Counted from the first letter of the stretch, positions 36,371-46,573 are shown. The stretch: 64,000 nucleotides of DNA from Victivallales bacterium (GCA_017417585.1 JAFPYX010000043.1:1-64000), one strand, 5' to 3'. Notes: generated by a model from the sequence alone, not told the origin. Numbers and translations are program-made.

Positions 36371-38673
36371 CGGTAGAAGAGGATTGCGCTAGCCTGGATT
36401 TGCGGGAGCATCAACAACGGGATGTCCTGGTCGGTATCCGCGTCGCGTCCCATCACATTGTAGGGGGCGTTGGGGCCGAGCCAGCCTTCCAGATTGAAAA
36501 TCACGCTTTGGAGAAGCACTGCGCGTGGGTCGTCATGGCAATAGACCGCGCAGCAACGGGTGTAGTAGTTGCCGAACCAGTTGTAACTGCCCTGGAAGCG
36601 CAGCGTGGCATTGTGGCCGTAGAGATAGACCGGCGTCATCCCACCGAACTCGCCGCCCATGCGGTTGCAGTTCAGAAAGAGCCTGCCGCCATGGTTGTCG
36701 AACCACCGCAAATTGTTGCCACACAACAAATCTTCGTATTCTGAGCGACTGCGGTATTCACCGATGTCCATGCGTGGCAAGATCGGCACGAAGAGGTTGT
36801 ACTCCGCCACCATCTCGCCGCCGAAATTCTCGAAGAAGCCCGTGTTTTCGGCGAGCGGGTGGTTGCAAATCCAGGACCGCCGGATTTCCGCATGCACGGC
36901 GTTGGTGCGCAGACCGCCATAGGCAAAGAAGAGCGAGTCGGTGATCAGGACGGCTCTCGGTGACTGCTCCGCGCGGACGGCCGTGTTGCGCTGATCCAGG
37001 AAGAGGCAGTTGCGGAAGACGTGGCTCCAGCCGCCGGTCTGGATGTCCACGCCGATCTGAGCATCCGCGAACGCCAAATTCTCCAGCAATGTCTCGCCCG
37101 CGCCCTCGATGCGCACCAGCGACTGCATGGACGGTTCGGCGGCCACCAGTAGCGCGGTGCCCTCGCCGCACAGCGCGATCCCCTTGGAAATCCGAATCGG
37201 TCGGTGAATGGTCAGCCGTCGCCCCGGCAGAAGCACGCGGTCGCCAGACTTCGACTGGTCGCACGCCGCCTGAATCGCCTGGTCCTCCGTCGCAAATTTG
37301 GCGAACTCCGGCCGGATGACCGTGCCGGAGAAATCCTCCTCCGTGAACCACAGCGAGGTCGCCCAGTGCTCCACGGCAGTCGCCGCCAGAGCCTCCGGCG
37401 ACGGCGGTTCGCAACGGAAGGCCTCCAACATCGGCGGCAACGAATCATCGAAACCGACATTGTTGGCAACAAGAAACTTGAATTGCAATTCCATCGGAGC
37501 GACATCGAAGTACTTGAAGCGGATTTCCTTGTCAATCTCCTCCCGCGTGGGCGGCTGCTCAAAGACTGCCACTGCCGCCGACGTGCCGTCCAGCAACTGA
37601 TTTCCTCTGACATCCAGCAGATTGACCAATGAGCCAGGCGCGAATTTCAGCAACGGCGCGCCTTCGAGCTGGAATTTGGAGTTCAGAATGCGGATGCCGG
37701 AATTGCAGTATCCGGGCTGGCTGGAGGTGCGCAGGAATGACAGCGGTGCGTCGGGGGCGCACTCGAAAATGGAATCCTCCACGCAGACCACGTCCGCGCC
37801 CATGTAGTTCTCCTGCCGTCCGTCGTAGGGTTCGCGCGTCATCCATTCGGTCGGTCCGCCCGGCACCGCGCTGCGGTAGCTGCAATGGATTTGGCGCATG
37901 TTCGTCTGCCCGGAGTTGTGGAAAATCGGCCGTGTTCCGCCGACGCGACGGAACACGCACTCCTCCACGACAAACTGGTCGCTGCCTCCGCAGATAAAGG
38001 TGCCGCTCCCCTCGAAGCGTGACCGGCAGACGGTGAAAATCGTCGAGTTCGGGTAGAGTTGCGGCGAGGTGTCGTATTCGGGATTCACTTCCAGCACGGG
38101 CGCCTCGCCCTCCGCGCGATGGACAAGATACGGCGGGACGCCCCGCCACTCCTTCGCCTTGGCATTGAACGCACGGATGCTCTCCTGCCCTGCGTTCTCG
38201 AATACGCAATTTTCCACGCGGATCATCGACATGTCGTTGTTGTCCGTATAGACATTCAGCTGAATCCGCCCGCCCTGGAAGCGGATGCCCTCAACAACGG
38301 CGCGGTTGATGCAGTGCAGATAGAGCAGGTCCTGTCCCTCGGCGGCCACCAGCGTGGCCCCCGCCTCGCCGCGCAGCAGCAGATGGTGGCGGTCGAAGAC
38401 CAGCGGACGGCTCAGGCGGTAGGTTCCCTTGGGCACGAACACCAGCCCGCTGCTGCCGTGACCGCCATGGCCGTCCCACGGCGGAAGCTCCGAATGCCCC
38501 GCCAGGAACTTGCTTTCCTCGATCTCCGCCAAATCCAGCGCACGCTGGATGGCGTCCGTGTCGTCGTGCACGCCGTCGCCCACCGCGCCGAAGTCGCGCA
38601 CATTCACGGCGAAGGCCGAACAGGCGCTGATGACAAGTAAGATGACCAGGAGATTTCGATGAAGCTCATGCAT
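36367..38673 (-). CDS. Exported right-handed parallel beta-helix protein (pectate-lyase-3 type)
   Basis: A 768-aa protein with a signal peptide (LLVILLVISACSAFA, about residues 9-23). VNVRDFGAVGDGVHDDTDAIQRAL, in two parts, is the hallmark start of the pectate lyase superfamily 3/GH28-like beta-helix. A second, similar coil region begins near residue 450 (DQAIQAACDQSKSGDRVLLPG), so the protein probably has two beta-helix blocks. Such proteins bind or cleave polysaccharides outside the cell. It is the first gene of the operon with the FGE-like protein; its upstream region holds three palindromes that may bind a regulator. Confidence 0.82.
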   Translation of the reverse strand: MHELHRNLLVILLVISACSAFAVNVRDFGAVGDGVHDDTDAIQRALDLAEIEESKFLAGHSELPPWDGHGGHGSSGLVFVPKGTYRLSRPLVFDRHHLLLRGEAGATLVAAEGQDLLYLHCINRAVVEGIRFQGGRIQLNVYTDNNDMSMIRVENCVFENAGQESIRAFNAKAKEWRGVPPYLVHRAEGEAPVLEVNPEYDTSPQLYPNSTIFTVCRSRFEGSGTFICGGSDQFVVEECVFRRVGGTRPIFHNSGQTNMRQIHCSYRSAVPGGPTEWMTREPYDGRQENYMGADVVCVEDSIFECAPDAPLSFLRTSSQPGYCNSGIRILNSKFQLEGAPLLKFAPGSLVNLLDVRGNQLLDGTSAAVAVFEQPPTREEIDKEIRFKYFDVAPMELQFKFLVANNVGFDDSLPPMLEAFRCEPPSPEALAATAVEHWATSLWFTEEDFSGTVIRPEFAKFATEDQAIQAACDQSKSGDRVLLPGRRLTIHRPIRISKGIALCGEGTALLVAAEPSMQSLVRIEGAGETLLENLAFADAQIGVDIQTGGWSHVFRNCLFLDQRNTAVRAEQSPRAVLITDSLFFAYGGLRTNAVHAEIRRSWICNHPLAENTGFFENFGGEMVAEYNLFVPILPRMDIGEYRSRSEYEDLLCGNNLRWFDNHGGRLFLNCNRMGGEFGGMTPVYLYGHNATLRFQGSYNWFGNYYTRCCAVYCHDDPRAVLLQSVIFNLEGWLGPNAPYNVMGRDADTDQDIPLLMLPQIQASAILFYR

Positions 38674-38767
38674 TGGAGTAGGGTGTCTATATTGGGTTGG
38701 TCATTCCGTAACTCCATTAATATAACTTGGTTCGACGCGATTTTCAATCAATTGGGACAAAACAATC

Positions 38768-38860
38768 TTATCGATAAAATTTTTCGGGAAACACTTGAAT
38801 TTTCCGGAAAATTTACTATAATTATATAAACTTTTATCGCGCCGTTTTCTTATCGATAAG
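38768..38860. promoter_or_regulatory. Candidate operators: two TTATCGATAA sites and one 16-bp palindrome
   Basis: In the 291-bp AT-rich gap between divergent genes, TTATCGATAA occurs at 38768-38777 and within CTTATCGATAAG at 38849-38860, about 82 bp apart. A 16-bp perfect palindrome AATTTTCCGGAAAATT lies between them at 38798-38813. The central CG is typical of LacI-family operators, and a LacI-family gene lies 1.1 kb away. Binding is not shown. Confidence 0.45.
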
Positions 38861-38964
38861 AGCGGGCTCTCTTTCTTTTTTTGACTCAAACATAGGAAGC
38901 GCATTCAGATTGCCTACTTCGTGGATTTGCCTGAGGTTGGCATCAACTAGTGGAGGAACAGACA

Positions 38965-39696
<732 letters not shown>

Positions 39697-39964
39697 TGGC
39701 GGAAGTTCCGCCCCAGTCGCGGGAGCGCAATTCACCGCAGCTTTTGGCATTCGCCTACTCTCCGTAGCGCGTTCGGGCAGTTTTGCGGTGATGCGGCGAG
39801 GCACGGTTTTCGGGTAAAGGAACCGGCGCACGGCGTCATCACCGCAATTTCTTTAGCGTTCGAGGCGGTCTGCCCGGCCGTTTTCTTCCAATATGAGCGT
39901 GGCTGCGGCAACGCAATCGGTTTCAGGCAATATATTGTGCGCTGGCCGCCACGAACGGGAACGC

Positions 39965-41002
39965 ATGGGCAGGAACATCACCATCTACGATATCGCCAAG
40001 GAAGCAGGCCTGAGCCACACGACAGTGAGCCAGGCCCTGCGCAATTTTTCATGCGTGAAGGAGGAGACGCGCCAGCGGGTGCTGGAGATAGCGCATCGCA
40101 TGGGCTACAACCGCAACTTCTTCGCGGCCTCGCTGCGGAAGGGAAGTTCGCGGCAGATCGCGCTGGTCATCCCGCGCAATGACAACCGCGGCAAGATGGC
40201 CAATCTCTTTGACGCCCTGCAGAGGATGCTTGACCAGAATGGCTACAGCCTCATCCTGTTTCCCCTCCTGACCCCGGAGAACACGAAGCAGGTGTTCGAG
40301 CAGGTGCTGCAGGGCGGCTATGACGGCGTGATCACCTATCTGTACACCTACGAGCAATTCCGGCCATACGCGGCGGCGTTCCGCGAACGGCATTGCCCGG
40401 TGGTCGTCATCGGCTCGCCGTCCGACATGGAGTGTCGTCCGGGGATTATCGTCTTTGACCAGGGAAACTTGGCGAGTCTGCAGGAGGCGCTGCAGACATT
40501 GCACGAGCTGGGGCACCGGCGCATCGTCCACATTCAGGATCCGCGACACGCGCAGACCCCGCAATGCCGGCTGATCCATGATTTCGTGCAGGAGCATGGT
40601 CCGGCCCGCTGGCAGAGCGAACTGCTGGTTGAGACTGGCGGCCAACCTGGACTGGAGGCCGGGCGTTGCACGGCGGCGCGGCTGCTGGCGGAGCGCCCCG
40701 GCGTCACGGCGGTGCAGTGTCCAAACGACTATTTTGCCGCCGGGCTGATCTGCGGGCTGCATGATCACGGCGTCGAGGTCCCGCGGGATATCAGTGTCAT
40801 CGGGTCGGACAACCAGGACCTGTGCGAATATCTGATTCCTCGGCTTTCCAGCATCGAGATCGGCGACTATAATGCCGCGCCGCAGATGGTTGCTTCGCTG
40901 CTGGAACACTTGCGGGAGACGGAATGGGAATCGCTGGCGAACTGCTTTGAGCTCAATTCCGTGTTCCATCGCCGCGAGAGCATCGGCCCGGCCAGGGTAT
41001 AA
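39965..41002 (+). CDS. LacI-family transcriptional regulator
   Basis: A 345-aa protein from ATG 39965; an upstream in-frame ATG at 39893 adds 24 unconserved residues. The N-terminal HTH is ITIYDIAKEAGLSHTTVSQ, followed by the hinge RVLEIAHRMGYNRNFFAASLRKG. The periplasmic-binding-protein-like effector domain includes RQIALVIP near residue 61 and ISVIGSDNQDL near 277. It probably senses a sugar and controls nearby genes such as the prepilin, beta-helix or transporter genes. The 268-bp upstream gap shows no gene. Confidence 0.92.
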   Translation: MGRNITIYDIAKEAGLSHTTVSQALRNFSCVKEETRQRVLEIAHRMGYNRNFFAASLRKGSSRQIALVIPRNDNRGKMANLFDALQRMLDQNGYSLILFPLLTPENTKQVFEQVLQGGYDGVITYLYTYEQFRPYAAAFRERHCPVVVIGSPSDMECRPGIIVFDQGNLASLQEALQTLHELGHRRIVHIQDPRHAQTPQCRLIHDFVQEHGPARWQSELLVETGGQPGLEAGRCTAARLLAERPGVTAVQCPNDYFAAGLICGLHDHGVEVPRDISVIGSDNQDLCEYLIPRLSSIEIGDYNAAPQMVASLLEHLRETEWESLANCFELNSVFHRRESIGPARV

Positions 41003-41003
41003 T

Positions 41004-41180
41004 CCGGCGGGCAAGCCCGCTGCCACGGGGGAAAGGGGCCGCTTTGGGGGGAGGGGCGGCCTTCGGGAGCAAAGCCCGCCGCCACCAAGGGTGGTGCCAT
41101 GGCTGGCCTTCGGGGGCAAAGCCCGCCGCCAAGGGTGGCACCATGATTGGCCTCCGGCGAGCAAGCCCGCCGGTTTATGT
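41004..41180. repeat. Imperfect GC-rich repeat with GCAA(A)GCCCGC core
   Basis: Between the convergent LacI and MFS genes, four copies of a GCAA(A)GCCCGC core are seen, starting near 41011, 41078, 41116 and 41161. The middle two belong to a 40-45-bp unit containing GGCCTTCGGG, CCGCCA and AGGGTGG. The first copy forms a GCGGGC AA GCCCGC hairpin (41007-41020). It is probably a dispersed palindromic repeat and may also act as terminator between the convergent genes. Confidence 0.7.
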
Positions 41181-41188
41181 TTGGCTTA

Positions 41189-42442
41189 CTAGCGTTTTCG
41201 CAGCGTAAGCACATTCACAATATTCAACGCATAGCCGCCAGCCAGCATGATGATAACGCCAATGAGACCCCAGCGCGCAAATACACGAAGGGAGACCTGG
41301 TTTCCCACTAGTCCCGCGAAGCCCCAGGCGGAAAGCACTGCGCCGTGGATTTTGGAGATGTCGTTCATGCCGAAATGGTCGGCGAGTACGGCGGGGATGG
41401 TGGAAAATCCCGCGCCGTAGCAGGCGTTGATGACCAGAAGCGTCAAGCCGATTGCCAACGGGAGGAAAGCCGGCAAAAGCATCACGCCGAGCGAGATGGC
41501 CAGCAGGATGAGCAGGATGTTGATGCGCTGCTTCAGGCGGTCGCTCCACCAGGCGAAAACGAGCCGTCCGGCACCGTTCATCAATCCGCAGCCCGTGAGA
41601 ATCAGGGTGATGGCGGCTTCTTGAAGCCCGACGGTGGTCATCAGTTGCTTTGAGAGCGGAATCAGGGAGAGTCCGCAGCTGATGTTCAGGAACATGAAGA
41701 GCCAGGCACGCAGGAACCATCCGTTCGAGAGGAGTTTCCCATAGGTAAAGCCGCTTGTCGTGGTGGCGGGATCTTTGGCGCGGAGCCGGTCGGCGCGGAG
41801 TGCCTTGAGTGGTTTGTGGAGCAGGAGGGCGCTGGCCAACATCGGAATGGCGTAGATGCCCGCCAAGGCGCAGAAGATGCCTGCCGTGCTGCAGCAGTTT
41901 CTCAACGCCTTTTCCAGCAAGGTGCACAGGGATGAACCCAGTCCGAAGCTGATGATGGGAATCGCCGCCGCAATTGCCTTGTGGTCCAGGAACCACAGCA
42001 TCAGCGTCTTCACTGGCGTGATGTAAATAATGCCAGTGCCCAAACCAACCATGAAACCATAGCCCAAATAAATCGTCCACAAGGACTTGATTTGCACGCC
42101 AAGGGCGGTTACCAACAGTCCGGACAAAAATAGGCAAAGACCGACAAATCCAGACAGCCTAATGTTCTTTTCGACAATTTTCCCAAAGAATGCCGCTCCC
42201 ATTCCAAGGAAGAAGATTCCAAGGGAGAAGGCGAATTGCACGCGCGGCTGGGAGACTCCGATTCGTTTGGCGATGGGGTCCGAGAATATCGTGAAGGCGT
42301 AGATCTGACCGACTGCCAATGCCAGCAATATTGCGGGCACGAGGGCATTCCAAAAACGCTTGCGGTTCAAGATGGAATCGCGTCGCGCTGGTCTCAGGAA
42401 GGAATCGTGGCGAGCCTGCCACTTGGAAACAGCATTATTCAT
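41189..42442 (-). CDS. MFS transporter, OFA (oxalate/formate antiporter) family
   Basis: A 417-aa, 12-segment membrane protein from ATG 42442; the frame reaches 42547 but the extra 35 residues are not transporter-like. NALVPAILLALAVGQIYAFTIF at the first helix and GLGTGIIYITPVKTLMLWF near residue 133 are OFA-family patterns; the family exchanges small carboxylates. The second half (GAGRLVFAWWSDRL near 294) has the MFS signature. Substrate not assignable. No clear ribosome-binding site precedes either start. Confidence 0.82.
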   Translation of the reverse strand: MNNAVSKWQARHDSFLRPARRDSILNRKRFWNALVPAILLALAVGQIYAFTIFSDPIAKRIGVSQPRVQFAFSLGIFFLGMGAAFFGKIVEKNIRLSGFVGLCLFLSGLLVTALGVQIKSLWTIYLGYGFMVGLGTGIIYITPVKTLMLWFLDHKAIAAAIPIISFGLGSSLCTLLEKALRNCCSTAGIFCALAGIYAIPMLASALLLHKPLKALRADRLRAKDPATTTSGFTYGKLLSNGWFLRAWLFMFLNISCGLSLIPLSKQLMTTVGLQEAAITLILTGCGLMNGAGRLVFAWWSDRLKQRINILLILLAISLGVMLLPAFLPLAIGLTLLVINACYGAGFSTIPAVLADHFGMNDISKIHGAVLSAWGFAGLVGNQVSLRVFARWGLIGVIIMLAGGYALNIVNVLTLRKR

Positions 42443-42645
42443 GGTCGTTGTCGTGAGGGGACACAGTTTGAACAATGCCCAGACGAACGACTTCCCTGGC
42501 TGTGGTGCCAGTTCCGCAGTCCACGTGGTGAACTCCACACAAGGCAAAATTCAATGCCTTGCTTCGTCAGTTCTGCGGATGTCATTAATATATTTCCAAT
42601 TGAGAAGCGTGCGGTATTTACGATGGAGTTTATTCCACCAAATCC

Positions 42646-42677
42646 CGAAAAAAGCCCCCGGATCTGGTGCCGGGGGC
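42646..42677 (-). terminator. Intrinsic terminator of the Gfo/Idh/MocA gene
   Basis: On the minus strand GCCCCCGG pairs with CCGGGGGC (42654-42661 with 42670-42677) and is followed by six T residues. It begins about 30 bp after the stop of the gene at 42707. Confidence 0.88.
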
Positions 42678-42706
42678 AAATGGTGGAACGATTGGAACAG
42701 CTGCAA

Positions 42707-43873
42707 TCAGAAGGAATTGCCGAAGCCTTCGGAATTGCTAGCGTTGACTTTCTTTGTATAGCGGGAGGTCGCGATGAGCTTTTCAAGCTTTTCGGCATAG
42801 ACCTTTGAGTCGATGGGCAGCTCGACGGGCTGGCGCAGGAAACCGGAGAGCATCATCGCGTTTGCCAGTTCGAGTCCACGGATGCCTTCCTCAACGGGGG
42901 CGATGAGCTTGGCACCATTTCGGATGACGTTGATGACGTTCTGCACGATGCGCATGTGTTGGCAAAGCCCGGCATTGTCCGGAGCGTATGGCAAATCGCA
43001 TGTCCAGGTGTAGGGATTGCCGAAGCCGACCGGGGCGTTCTTGATGAATTCGGCAGTGGACTCGCGGTGGCGATAGAAGGTCAACTTGCCATTCTCGAAG
43101 ACTAGCCGGCCGTGTTCGCCGACGGCCTCGAAACGATTAGTGCCAGAGGCCTCGCCTGTGGTGGTGATGAAGTTCCCGGTGGCGCCATTGGGATATTCCA
43201 GGTAGGCGTTGACCTCGTCCTCGACCTCGATGTCATGGTATTTTCCCAGGAAGATGTGCGCATCGACGAGCTTGGGCATGCCGAAGAACCACTGCATGAG
43301 GTCCAGCTGGTGGGGGCACTGGTTGGTGAGTACGCCGCCGCCTTCGCCGCGCCAGGAGGCACGCCAGTCGCCGGAGTTGTAGTATTGCTGGGTGCGGAAC
43401 CAGTCGGTGATGATCCAGGTCACGCGGCGGATTTCACCCAGTTCGCCGGAGTCGAGCAGTTCCTTGATTTTGACGTGTGCGTCGCGGGTACGCTGGTTGA
43501 ACATTGCGCTCTTGACAAGGTTGGGGTATTTCTTGCATTCGGCAAGCAGGCGTTCGGCCTCGGCCTTGTGGACGCAGATGGGCTTTTCCAGAATGAAATG
43601 CATGCCAGCTTTCATTGCGGCGATGGCCAGGTCGGGATGGTCATAGTGCGGCACGCAGATCTGCACCAGCTCGCATCCGGATTTCGCGAAGAACTCCTCG
43701 GGAGTGGCGAAGCACTGGACTTTCGCCTTGAGATCAGCGCCCATGCGGTCGAAGGCCTCAGGATTGATGTCGCAGGCGGCGGTGAACTGGGCGCCAGGGA
43801 CGTCCTTGAGCCACTTGGCATGCTGTGAGCCCATGTTGCCAATGCCGATGATGCCGATTTTGACTGGATCCAT
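42707..43873 (-). CDS. Gfo/Idh/MocA-family oxidoreductase
   Basis: A 388-aa NAD(P)-dependent dehydrogenase. The Rossmann motif GIIGIGNMGSQHAKW is at residues 7-21, and EKPICVHKAEAERLL near 95 is the conserved EKP lysine region. GGGVLTNQCPHQLDLMQWF near 177 matches the H-x-x-D active-site signature. The family acts on sugars, inositols and derivatives; the substrate here is unknown but the carbohydrate setting fits. A heptamer repeat array lies just upstream of its start, and a strong terminator follows. Confidence 0.9.
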   Translation of the reverse strand: MDPVKIGIIGIGNMGSQHAKWLKDVPGAQFTAACDINPEAFDRMGADLKAKVQCFATPEEFFAKSGCELVQICVPHYDHPDLAIAAMKAGMHFILEKPICVHKAEAERLLAECKKYPNLVKSAMFNQRTRDAHVKIKELLDSGELGEIRRVTWIITDWFRTQQYYNSGDWRASWRGEGGGVLTNQCPHQLDLMQWFFGMPKLVDAHIFLGKYHDIEVEDEVNAYLEYPNGATGNFITTTGEASGTNRFEAVGEHGRLVFENGKLTFYRHRESTAEFIKNAPVGFGNPYTWTCDLPYAPDNAGLCQHMRIVQNVINVIRNGAKLIAPVEEGIRGLELANAMMLSGFLRQPVELPIDSKVYAEKLEKLIATSRYTKKVNASNSEGFGNSF

Positions 43874-43886
43874 AAAAGTGAGAAGG

Positions 43887-44041
43887 TTAGAGGTTAGAGG
43901 TTAGAGGGGAGAGGGTAGAAAGTAGAGGATAGAGGATAGAGGGTAGAGGATAGAGGGTAGAGGTTAGAGGGTAGAGGTTAGAGGGTAGAGGTTAGAGGGT
44001 AGAGGGTAGAGGGTAGAGGGTAGAGGGTAGAGGGTAGAGGG
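43887..44041. repeat. Heptamer repeat array (GGTTAGA / GGGTAGA / GGATAGA)
   Basis: About 155 bp of tandem 7-mers, first GGTTAGA-type, then alternating GGATAGA and GGGTAGA, ending in a run of uniform GGGTAGA units. One strand is purine-rich. It lies between two minus-strand genes, immediately upstream of the Gfo/Idh/MocA start. The same unit appears at positions 1-34 before ribF. Confidence 0.95.
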
Positions 44042-44105
44042 TGAAAGGTTTTTCCGTGCAGACCATCCGGGTTCAGGCCACAAGTTCCAGCCGGGCCACG
44101 AAAGG

Positions 44106-45212
44106 TCAGAGTGCCTCGGCGATGCGTTTGATTTGGGAACGACGTGCCTCAATGGACTGGCAGAGCTTGACCTGGACGCGGGCACGTTCGAGATTTTGGC
44201 CAGAGTGGTGGATTTTGAAATAGATGTCCCCGGCGAGATAGTCGGTGAAGAACCGTATGGCCAGCTCCAGAGTGATGAGGCGGATGGCGTCATAGAGGTA
44301 TTCCTTGTCCGCGTCGGTGAGGAAATTCCGTGAATGCTCCTTGTAGCCCATCAGCACGGCCTCGCACAGGTCGCTGTTGAAAAAAACGCTTGTGAGGTCG
44401 GTGGTGTCTTCGCCGGCAGGGTTGCAGCAGGAACGCAGGCAGTCACCCAGGTCGTATTGGATGAGGCCGGGCTTGACCGTGTCCAGATCGATGATGCAGG
44501 TGCCTTTGCCGGTCGCGTCATCAATCATGATGTTGGCGGTCTTGGGGTCGCCGTGAATGGGGCGAAGAATCAATTCGCCGCGCGCCTTGGCATCTTCGAG
44601 GACGGAAATCGAGTCGCGGTGGCGGTCGATGAATTTGAGCACATTGCCGGCCACGGCGGAGCTGTCGAGGCGTGCCTTGGCATCGGAAGTCTGAAGGACT
44701 TGGTCGAGCTGTTCCAGATACTGCGGGGTAATGTGGAAGCCGGGGAGGGTGTCGTAGAGTCGGCTGACATCCAGCTCCGAGAAGATTCGGTGGAAATGCC
44801 CCAGGACTGCGCCGATTTCGTATGCGTGTTCCGGACTCTGGATGGAATTATACGAGCTGGCGGAGGCGATGGCGGTGATGGCGCGCCAATAGTAGCCGTC
44901 GCCGTCCACGGTGTAATACTTGCCGTCCTTGGCGGGGATGATTCGCGGCAGCTGCCAGATGCGGTCGGAGAAGCTGGCCTCTTCCTCCAGGCGTTGATGC
45001 GCAAAGGAGGTCACGTAAAGCATGTTCTCCATCACGTGTTCGGGTTCGCTGAAGACATTCGGGCTGATGCGCTGGAGGAAGAAACGCTCCTCGCTGTACA
45101 CCGTCCGGAAAATCGCCTGGTAGGTCTCGTTGACGTTGCCACCGCCAATCGCATCGACAGTGACGAGGCGCCCTGCGACTTGGAAACGCTGGGCCATGAA
45201 GGCTGCTTGCAT
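44106..45212 (-). CDS. Phosphotransferase, N-acetylhexosamine 1-kinase (NahK)-like
   Basis: A 368-aa protein of the aminoglycoside-phosphotransferase/choline-kinase fold. IGGGNVNETYQ near residue 23 is the glycine-rich loop. LRPIHGDPKTANIMIDD near 220 is the catalytic loop (Asp in HGD). CIIDLDTVKPGLIQYDLGDCLR near 240 closely matches the IDLDTVMPG...YDFGD pattern of NahK, which phosphorylates N-acetylhexosamines at C1. A sugar-kinase role fits the carbohydrate genes around it. Exact specificity is uncertain. Confidence 0.75.
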   Translation of the reverse strand: MQAAFMAQRFQVAGRLVTVDAIGGGNVNETYQAIFRTVYSEERFFLQRISPNVFSEPEHVMENMLYVTSFAHQRLEEEASFSDRIWQLPRIIPAKDGKYYTVDGDGYYWRAITAIASASSYNSIQSPEHAYEIGAVLGHFHRIFSELDVSRLYDTLPGFHITPQYLEQLDQVLQTSDAKARLDSSAVAGNVLKFIDRHRDSISVLEDAKARGELILRPIHGDPKTANIMIDDATGKGTCIIDLDTVKPGLIQYDLGDCLRSCCNPAGEDTTDLTSVFFNSDLCEAVLMGYKEHSRNFLTDADKEYLYDAIRLITLELAIRFFTDYLAGDIYFKIHHSGQNLERARVQVKLCQSIEARRSQIKRIAEAL

Positions 45213-45292
45213 GATCGACTCCCCAAAGAGTAGAAAGAAAAATCCTACTTAATATAATACGCCAACGCACTTACGCACACGCAAGCAGCCGA

Positions 45293-46522
45293 TTACACGA
45301 AGAGCTTGGCCCCGATAAGGGCGGTGAAGAAAGAACCGGTGAAAAGAAGCGGCTGGTCTGCCGGGAGTTCGTCAAGTGAAGTAATATGATCTTTTATATC
45401 AAGTATTTCAAGATTGTTTTCATGGGCGACTTCCATGAGCTGTGGGAGGGCGGAGCCACGTGGGGTGTCCGGATTGGTGAGGATAAACTCGGCATCCATC
45501 GTGCGAAGTCCTTCGACAATGCCGCGAACGTCTTTGCCGAGAACACATCCCAGCACGCAGACGAAATGGCGCCCCGGATAGCATGCGGCGATGGCGCGGG
45601 AGAGCTGGCGGGCGCTGTCGCCGTTGTGCGCGGCATCCAGGATGACTGGCGGTTCGTTTCGGATAATTTCAAAGCGCGCCCGGAGCGTGGGAGGACGGAA
45701 GCGCATCGGATCGGGTGTCAGGCCCAGCACCTCGATGGCACGGTAGGCAGTCTGGAAGTTCTCGGATAAAAATTGTATATAACTATTTTTTAACCAATTT
45801 GTTACATTTATATTTGATTCAGGACGGAAAACAGGCGTTCCCAGTTTGGCTGCGTACTGCATGACGGTTTGCTCGGCGGCGGGGAAGGGCTGCTTGGCGA
45901 GAATAAGCGGCACGCCTGACCGAAGGATGCCCGCTTTTTGCAAGGCGATTTCCTCGATGGTATTCCCAAGCAATGCAGTATGATCATAACTCAACGGAGT
46001 TATGATGGTTGCGAGTTTGTTTTGGACATAGTTCGTGGCGTCGAGCAATCCGCCGATGCCAGTCTCCAGCACGGCATATTCCATCCCGCCCTGGGCAAAG
46101 AGCTGCAACGCCAGGACAGTAAAGATTTCGAAGAGTGACGGCTTGAGTCCTGCGGCCTTGAGTCGCTGGCATAGCGGGAGGGCCGCCGCTTCCAGTGCAT
46201 CGTAGGAAAGAAGCTGGTTGTTAATCTGGAAACGCTCGCGAACGGTGAGGAGATGCGGACTGGTGAAGACACCGCAGGACTTGCCTGCCGCATTGAGCAA
46301 AGCGGTAAGATAGAAGGCGGTGGAGCCTTTTCCCTTGGTGCCGGCGATGTGGATGATTTTCAGCTTCCGCTCGGGGTTGCCCGCCAGTTCCGCCAGGGGG
46401 TACATCCGGTCCAAGGAATAGTTCTGGGAGTCATGCTGCTTGCCGACATCTCTCTCAAGGTCAAAATACTCTTGAAATAAGGAAAAGAACGCGTTTTCGC
46501 GCTCGGGGTCGAAATCTTTCAT
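45293..46522 (-). CDS. folC: Folylpolyglutamate synthase / dihydrofolate synthase
   Basis: A 409-aa Mur-ligase-family enzyme adding glutamate to folates. The start at ATG 46522 (MKDFDPERE) gives normal length; the frame extends to 46687 over a hairpin and into the upstream gene. Motifs visible: IHIAGTKGKGSTAF P-loop near residue 54, SPHLLTVRERFQIN near 85, ITPLSYDHTALLGNTIEEIA near 180, and VILDAAHNGDSARQLSRAI near 290. It lies downstream of the phasin-like gene. Confidence 0.92.
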   Translation of the reverse strand: MKDFDPERENAFFSLFQEYFDLERDVGKQHDSQNYSLDRMYPLAELAGNPERKLKIIHIAGTKGKGSTAFYLTALLNAAGKSCGVFTSPHLLTVRERFQINNQLLSYDALEAAALPLCQRLKAAGLKPSLFEIFTVLALQLFAQGGMEYAVLETGIGGLLDATNYVQNKLATIITPLSYDHTALLGNTIEEIALQKAGILRSGVPLILAKQPFPAAEQTVMQYAAKLGTPVFRPESNINVTNWLKNSYIQFLSENFQTAYRAIEVLGLTPDPMRFRPPTLRARFEIIRNEPPVILDAAHNGDSARQLSRAIAACYPGRHFVCVLGCVLGKDVRGIVEGLRTMDAEFILTNPDTPRGSALPQLMEVAHENNLEILDIKDHITSLDELPADQPLLFTGSFFTALIGAKLFV

Positions 46523-46573
46523 CGCAGTTAGGCTGAATGCGCGGGCACGGAACCCCACCCACGCAAGGGACAC

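Noticed and set aside
40049..41164. 371-aa minus-strand frame opposite the LacI gene
   Set aside because: Shadow of the regulator; begins in the GC-rich repeat and has no family signature.
43887..44041. Heptamer array considered as CRISPR or telomere
   Set aside because: There are no spacers between units, and the unit is not a known telomere repeat; it is a simple tandem repeat.
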